Shown in pieces: positions 37,781 to 42,454 of a DNA stretch of 42,454 nt (position 1 is the first letter of the stretch; each line of letters starts with the position of its first letter). Source of the DNA: Hymenobacter negativus (lineage in GTDB: Bacteria; Bacteroidota; Bacteroidia; Cytophagales; Hymenobacteraceae); NCBI RefSeq assembly GCF_016056375.1, contig NZ_JAEDAE010000016.1, positions 1 through 42,454 on the forward strand, written 5' to 3'. A model generated the notes under the pieces. That model was given only the letters and a program-made list of their open reading frames with translations, had not been told where the DNA came from and searched no databases. The position numbers and the translations under genes were made by a program.

Positions 37781-40051
37781 ATGCATCCACACTTACGTTC
37801 CTGGTCCCGGTTTGCGCCGGGTTTTATTGCTGTTTTGCTGGGACTGGGCGTAAGCTCAGAGGCCGCCGCTCAAACTACCTGCCCCATTGCAGCCGTGTGC
37901 ACGCCGGGCAATGCCAGTAGCGGCCAGGCCAACCTCTACGGCATGGGCATCCTCAACGTTAACGTTGGGAGCGGCCTCATCAACAACACCACGGGCAACT
38001 ACATCGACGGCTACCGCGACTACGGCTGCACCTTCAACGCGGCCCTGACGGTGGGCCAGACCTACACCATCAGCGTGCGTACCGGCCCAAACGTGAACGA
38101 GAACGTGAAGGTCTGGATTGACTATAACAACGACGGGGCCTTCACCGGCAACAGCGAGCTGGTGTTTGATGCGCCCAACGCCATCCTGCACACGGGCACG
38201 TTTACGCCCCCGGCCACGGCCGTGCTCAGCACCAACCTGCGCATGCGGGTGTCGTCGGACTATGCGCTGGGCACCGTGCCCACCTCGTGCTCCACGCCCC
38301 AGTACTCGCAGGTGGAAGACTACAGTGTGCGGCTGTCGTCGAACGTGAGCGCGCCGGTGGCGGCCTTCACCACCAACGGCACCACCACCTGCTCGGGCAC
38401 CGTGCAGTTCACCGATGCCAGCCAGAACCTGCCCACCTCCTGGCTCTGGACCTTTGGCGACGGCGGCACCAGCACCCTGCAAAACCCCTCGCACACCTAC
38501 GCCACGGCCGGCACCTACGCCGTAACGCTGCGCGCCACCAATGCGGTGGGCAACAATACCAGTGCCGCCACCAGCATTGTTTATAATGCGTCGGTGCCGC
38601 TGGCGGCCAGCTGCTCGCCCCAAACCACCAACTACTTCGCCAACTACGGCATCACCCGCTTCCAGCTGGGTACCATCAACAACCCTTCGGCTGATGGCAG
38701 CGCCGGCTACCAGGATTTCACCTGCCCCCAACGCACCGACCTGATTGTGGGCGTAAGCAACCAGATGATTATCACCACGGGCGGCGTGAACCCCCACGAT
38801 ATCCGGGTGTATCTGGATGCTAACAACAACGGCATTTTCGCGGCCTCCGAACTGGTGTATACGGGCCTGAACACGCCCAGCCCCGGGGTTACCACTACCC
38901 TCACCCTGCCCGCCGGCACCACGCTCAACCAGCCCCTGCGCCTGCGCATCATTGCCGACGCCATTGGCAACACGGCCGGCCCCTGCGTGAGCCCGGTGAG
39001 CGGCCAGGTGGAAGACTACACCGTCATTGCCCGGCCCAACACACTGCCCCCCATCATCAACTTCAGCACCAACTACGTGGCCGGCGGCTGCGTGAATCCC
39101 ATTGTGTTCACCGACCTCACCACCAACCTGCCCACCTCCTGGGCCTGGAACTTCGGTGATGGCACCACCAGCACGCTGCAGAACCCCACGCACACCTACA
39201 CCGCTTCGGGCACTTACAACGTGACGCTGGCGGCCACCAATGCCAACGGCACGGCCAGCGTAACGCGCCTAAACGCGGTGACCATTCAGGTGCCATGCCT
39301 CACCTTCTGCGCCGCGAATGGTACGGGCGGCATGGGCCCCACCGGGCAGCAGTTGCCCAGTCCCTTCTACATCAGCACCGTGAGCATTGCCAATGCCACG
39401 CCGGCCTTCACCAACAGCACCAGCGTGGCTACGGGTGGCTACGCCAACTACACCAGCTTGCCCCTGTCGGCCAACGTGGGCAACTCCCTCAGCTTGACTG
39501 TAGCCACCAACCTGGGCGCTACGCACCGCACCTCGGCGTGGGTGGACTGGAACATGAATGGCACGTTCGACAACTCGGAACTGGTGGTGAACGGCAACTC
39601 CAATAGTAACACGTTCACGGCCCCCTTCACGGTGCCTGCCGGCACGGCCGGTATCAACCCCCGCATGCGGGTGATGGTGGTGGCCAACGTAACCGGCGGC
39701 ACGCCCAGCGCCTGCGCCACTAACGTGGCCAATGCCGAAGTGGAAGACTACCAGTTGCGCATCCTGCCCCTGGCCACCCGCGATGCCCAGGCCTTGCCTA
39801 CGCTCAGCCTCTTCCCCAACCCCACGCTGGATGGGCGGGTGAGCCTGCGCCTGCCCGATGCCAGCGCCGCCGGCCTCTACGCCACCGAGGTGCAGAACGT
39901 GCTGGGGGCGACGGTGCTGCGCACGGCACTGCGCCTGGGCCCGGCCGCCGATGCCCAGTTAGACCTGAGCGCGCTGCCGGCCGGCGTGTATGTGCTGCGC
40001 CTGCGCGACGCGCAAGGCCAGACCGCCCTGCGCCGTCTGGTGCGCGAATAA
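37781..40051 (+). CDS. T9SS surface protein with three GEVED and two PKD domains
   Basis: Secreted adhesin-like protein of 756 residues. After a signal peptide (about 1-31, ending EAAAQ) the order is GEVED-PKD-GEVED-PKD-GEVED-sorting domain. GEVED modules end in QVEDYSVRL (about 180), QVEDYTVI (about 410) and EVEDYQLRI (about 655), with the usual IDYNNDGAF, LDANNNGIF and VDWNMNGTF turns. The PKD domains show WLWTFGDGGTSTLQNPSHTY and WAWNFGDGTTSTLQNPTHTY. The C-terminal 85 residues are a T9SS type A domain (TLSLFPNPTLDGRVSLRLPD; LPAGVYVLRL). The frame is open from 37577, but the ATG at 37781 begins the signal. Likely role: surface attachment or glycan binding, inferred from the domains. Confidence 0.92.
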   Translation: MHPHLRSWSRFAPGFIAVLLGLGVSSEAAAQTTCPIAAVCTPGNASSGQANLYGMGILNVNVGSGLINNTTGNYIDGYRDYGCTFNAALTVGQTYTISVRTGPNVNENVKVWIDYNNDGAFTGNSELVFDAPNAILHTGTFTPPATAVLSTNLRMRVSSDYALGTVPTSCSTPQYSQVEDYSVRLSSNVSAPVAAFTTNGTTTCSGTVQFTDASQNLPTSWLWTFGDGGTSTLQNPSHTYATAGTYAVTLRATNAVGNNTSAATSIVYNASVPLAASCSPQTTNYFANYGITRFQLGTINNPSADGSAGYQDFTCPQRTDLIVGVSNQMIITTGGVNPHDIRVYLDANNNGIFAASELVYTGLNTPSPGVTTTLTLPAGTTLNQPLRLRIIADAIGNTAGPCVSPVSGQVEDYTVIARPNTLPPIINFSTNYVAGGCVNPIVFTDLTTNLPTSWAWNFGDGTTSTLQNPTHTYTASGTYNVTLAATNANGTASVTRLNAVTIQVPCLTFCAANGTGGMGPTGQQLPSPFYISTVSIANATPAFTNSTSVATGGYANYTSLPLSANVGNSLSLTVATNLGATHRTSAWVDWNMNGTFDNSELVVNGNSNSNTFTAPFTVPAGTAGINPRMRVMVVANVTGGTPSACATNVANAEVEDYQLRILPLATRDAQALPTLSLFPNPTLDGRVSLRLPDASAAGLYATEVQNVLGATVLRTALRLGPAADAQLDLSALPAGVYVLRLRDAQGQTALRRLVRE

Positions 40052-40101
40052 CTACAAATGTTCCTTCGGGCAGCTACGATGTCCGAAATCAACTTCTAAC
40101 C

Positions 40102-40136
40102 GCCCCGGCTGCCTTCTGGTGGCTGGGGCAGTTTTT
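40102..40136 (+). terminator. Intrinsic terminator
   Basis: GCCCCGGC / GCTGGGGC with one G-T pair, a 12-base loop and T5 after it, 50 bases beyond the stop of the GEVED/PKD gene. It lies just before the next large surface-protein gene. Confidence 0.82.
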
Positions 40137-40163
40137 CGGTTCCCCTCCTCTTCATTTTATTGT

Positions 40164-42454
40164 ATGCCTACAACCTTACTACGGCGTTTTTTCGGGTCGA
40201 TGCTACTACTGGCGCTGCTGGTACTGGGCACGCGCCCGGCGCAGGCCTCGCACCTACTGGGCGGCGAGATGAGCTACCGCTACCTCGACGCAACCGGACC
40301 GGCGGCCACGCCCTTTCGCTACGAAATTACTTTGACGTTGTATAGCAACGGCTTGTACACCAACGCCAACCCCAATGGCATTGCGGCCCCGCCGGTAAGC
40401 GCGCCAATTGACATTTATAACCGGACCACCGGGGCGCGCATTGGCAGCTACAACTTCAACCGCACGGCCCCCACGCCCACCAATACCAACCTGCCGCCGC
40501 CCATTGCCCCGCCCGTGCCGCAAGGCTGCGCGGTGAGTGGCCCCAGCCAGCCGTTCTACCTGTGCAAATACGTGCAGACGGTAAACCTGCCGGTTTCCTT
40601 CGATGGCTACTACGCCGTATACTCGGTGAGCGCCCGCAACAACACCCTCACCAACATCAACAACCCCAGCGGGGGCACCGGTGGCAACGTGCCCCTGACG
40701 CTGTACGTGAGCATGGCCCCGCCGCTCATCTACAACCGCTCGCCCGTGTTTTCGGATACGGCCGTGGCCATCGTGTGCCAGAACGATACGACCATTACCC
40801 TCAACAACGCCTTCGACCCCGACGGTGACCGGCTGGTGTATTCTTTCGGCACGCCTTATGGCTTCCTGAGCAGCAACACCACCTTCCCGCCCCTGCCCCA
40901 GCCAGTGCCGTACTACCCGGCCTACAACGCGGCCAACCCTTTTGGCACGGGCGCGGGCAACTTTGCTACCATCAATGCCAGTACGGGCATTGCCAAATAC
41001 GGAGCCCGCAACATTGGCCTCTACGTGGTAGCGGTAGACGTATCGGAGTATCGAACCATCAATGGCGTGGAAGTGCTGATTGGCACCACCCGACGAGACT
41101 TGCAGCTAGTGGTTTCCACCTGTCCGCCCACTACACCGCCGGTCCTGCCAACACCGGTTATTACGCCCCGCAACTATACTATTGAGGAAGGCCAGTCACT
41201 GAGTATTCCGATTACAGCCACTCAGGCCAGCAGCAACCACCCGCTGGTGCTCACCGTGAACAGTGCCCTGCTCGATGGTAGCGGGCCGTTCAACACTACT
41301 TTCAACGGCAGCACGGGCGTGGTGCAGGCCGGCAACCTGACCGGCACGGCCACCGCCACCGGCAACGGCTCGGTATCGGGCACGTTCATCTATAATTCGG
41401 CCTGCGGCCAGGCCCGCACCACGCCCTACGACCTGGGCGTGACCGTGAAGGACAACGGCTGCGGCGGCAAGCTGGCTTCGGATATTTTCCGGGTGACGGT
41501 GACCCGCGCCGCCGGCCCCAACGCCATCAACGGCCCGGCCACGGTGTGCGACCCGGCTACGGTACGCACCTACACCGCGGCCGGCCCGGTGCCGGCCTCT
41601 TACCGCTGGCGCATCACGGGCGGCACCATCACGAGCGGCCAGGGCACCAACACGGTGCAGGTAACCTGGGCCAGTGCCAACACCACCGGCACGCTGTCGC
41701 TCAAAGGTGTTTCGACCTATGGCTGTTTGTCTGACTCAGTAGTTAAAACCGTGGATATCCGGCCGCTGCCGGCCCTTACGGCCGTAGCCGCCGCGCCCAG
41801 CATCTGCCAGGGCACGTCCACTACCCTGACGGTAACCGGGGTGGCGGGCCTGACTTATACCTGGACCGGTGGCGGTATCAACTCGACCGGCACCACCGTT
41901 ACGGTATCGCCCACCGCTACCACCACCTATACCGTGACCGGTACCGACGGCACTTGCTCCATCACGGCCACCGTGACGGTAACGGTGACGCCGCCCCCCA
42001 CCGCCAACGCCGGCCCCGACGTTGTCGTGTGCCCCAGCCCGGTGGGTGCACCCGGCCCTACCGTACAAATCGGCACAGCAGCTGTTACGGGCTTCACTTA
42101 TAGCTGGAGCCCCGCCACGGGCCTGAGCAGCGCCAGCGTGGCCCAGCCCACCGTGACGCTGCCCAACACCACCGGCGCCCCCATCACCCAGACCTACACG
42201 CTCACGGTATCATCCGGCCCGAACTGCCTGAGCACCGATGCCGTGGTGGTGACGGTGAACCCTGCGGCCGTGGCCGACGCCGGCCCGGCCCGCAGCACCT
42301 GCTCGGGTGTGGCCTCGGCGGCCATTGGCACCCCGGCGCTGGCCGGCTACACCTATAGCTGGAGCCCGGCCACTGGCCTGAGCAGCGCCAGCGTGGCCCA
42401 GCCCACCGTGACGCTGCCCAACACCACCGGCGCCCCCATCACCCAGACCTACAC
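40164..42454 (+). CDS. Large PKD-type surface adhesin, 5' part (runs out of the window)
   Basis: Open frame from ATG 40164 to the window edge, 763 codons without a stop, so the gene is incomplete here. Residues 1-28 are a signal peptide (RRFFGSMLLLALLVLGTRPA..QA); the mature N-terminus SHLLGGEMSYRYLD is the typical start of gliding-motility/T9SS adhesins of Bacteroidota. Residues about 30-320 are a beta-sandwich region (FDPDGDRLVYSFGTPYGF, NIGLYVVAVDVSEY), about 325-450 a cadherin/Ig-like part, and from about 455 PKD-like modules with Cys pairs (TAAGPVPASYRWRITGG; GLTYTWTGGGINSTG; SYSWSPATGLS type). The last modules are nearly identical repeats. A gliding-motility-associated C-terminal domain is expected beyond the window. 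Confidence 0.85.
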   Translation, partial: MPTTLLRRFFGSMLLLALLVLGTRPAQASHLLGGEMSYRYLDATGPAATPFRYEITLTLYSNGLYTNANPNGIAAPPVSAPIDIYNRTTGARIGSYNFNRTAPTPTNTNLPPPIAPPVPQGCAVSGPSQPFYLCKYVQTVNLPVSFDGYYAVYSVSARNNTLTNINNPSGGTGGNVPLTLYVSMAPPLIYNRSPVFSDTAVAIVCQNDTTITLNNAFDPDGDRLVYSFGTPYGFLSSNTTFPPLPQPVPYYPAYNAANPFGTGAGNFATINASTGIAKYGARNIGLYVVAVDVSEYRTINGVEVLIGTTRRDLQLVVSTCPPTTPPVLPTPVITPRNYTIEEGQSLSIPITATQASSNHPLVLTVNSALLDGSGPFNTTFNGSTGVVQAGNLTGTATATGNGSVSGTFIYNSACGQARTTPYDLGVTVKDNGCGGKLASDIFRVTVTRAAGPNAINGPATVCDPATVRTYTAAGPVPASYRWRITGGTITSGQGTNTVQVTWASANTTGTLSLKGVSTYGCLSDSVVKTVDIRPLPALTAVAAAPSICQGTSTTLTVTGVAGLTYTWTGGGINSTGTTVTVSPTATTTYTVTGTDGTCSITATVTVTVTPPPTANAGPDVVVCPSPVGAPGPTVQIGTAAVTGFTYSWSPATGLSSASVAQPTVTLPNTTGAPITQTYTLTVSSGPNCLSTDAVVVTVNPAAVADAGPARSTCSGVASAAIGTPALAGYTYSWSPATGLSSASVAQPTVTLPNTTGAPITQTY
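42096..42454 (+). repeat. Near-identical tandem repeat inside the adhesin (255-bp period)
   Basis: Bases 42096-42199 recur at 42351-42454 with only about four differences over 104 bp, a period of 255 bp or 85 residues. The shared peptide begins YSWSPATGLSSASVAQPTV. The second copy is cut by the window end, so further copies may follow. Confidence 0.93.

Noticed and set aside
37856..39193. 445-codon minus-strand frame opposite the GEVED/PKD gene
   Set aside because: Gly/Ala/Val/His-rich shadow; the plus strand encodes clear GEVED and PKD domains.

Overview
The window looks like chromosomal DNA from a high-GC member of the Bacteroidota, order Cytophagales, most likely a Hymenobacter or close relative. 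This is inferred from several signs: secreted proteins ending in type IX secretion (T9SS) C-terminal domains, GEVED/PKD adhesin architecture, families typical of this group (DUF2911, DUF3667, DUF6799, a MarR-YceI pair), promoters of the form TTG-N19-21-TAnnTTTG, and almost no Shine-Dalgarno sequences. No phage, transposase, integrase or CRISPR array is visible.

Layout. 1-3.9 kb: clpS, an unknown cytoplasmic protein, a lipoprotein, and a marR-yceI operon with a clear operator, then a small secreted DUF6799 protein. 3.9-9.4 kb: a dipeptide epimerase, an exported DUF6799 + Ppx/GppA-like fusion, a dicarboxylate/glutamate-type symporter and two lipoproteins. 9.5-15.9 kb: a large GAF protein, a PAP2 phosphatase, tRNA-Leu(CAG) with promoter and terminator, a methyltransferase, and an M61 peptidase with a PDZ domain. 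16.1-18.9 kb: a three-gene cluster (coiled-coil protein, membrane-anchored PspA-like protein, membrane-anchored Ppx/GppA-like protein) whose last gene is a close paralog of the 5.1 kb fusion. 19.1-24.4 kb: a NAPE-PLD-like metallo-hydrolase, a sodium:solute symporter, a TonB-C-terminal-like protein and an MsbA-type ABC exporter. 24.4-25.3 kb: an isolated AT-rich gene for a PD-(D/E)XK restriction-endonuclease-like protein, probably acquired. 25.4-33.4 kb: a DUF2911 protein, glycerophosphodiesterase lipoprotein, second PAP2 protein, an Ask_Ect-like aspartate kinase, a large PIG-L deacetylase, and a DUF3667 membrane protein. 33.5-42.5 kb: an S8 peptidase and a run of T9SS-type secreted proteins (a beta-propeller-like protein, a GEVED/PKD adhesin, and the 5' part of a very large PKD-type surface protein that leaves the window), with an SDR oxidoreductase among them.

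The most interesting material is (i) the PspA-like / Ppx-GppA-like membrane module and its DUF6799-fused paralog, both apparently placing an actin/Hsp70-fold phosphatase-like domain outside the cytoplasm; (ii) several families of intergenic palindromic repeats, including two 92-bp copies whose outer GTAG end supplies the TAG stop codon of the neighbouring gene; and (iii) the orphan AT-rich nuclease gene. No intergenic stretch exceeds 300 bases; the longer spacers hold the promoters, terminators and palindromic repeats listed below.
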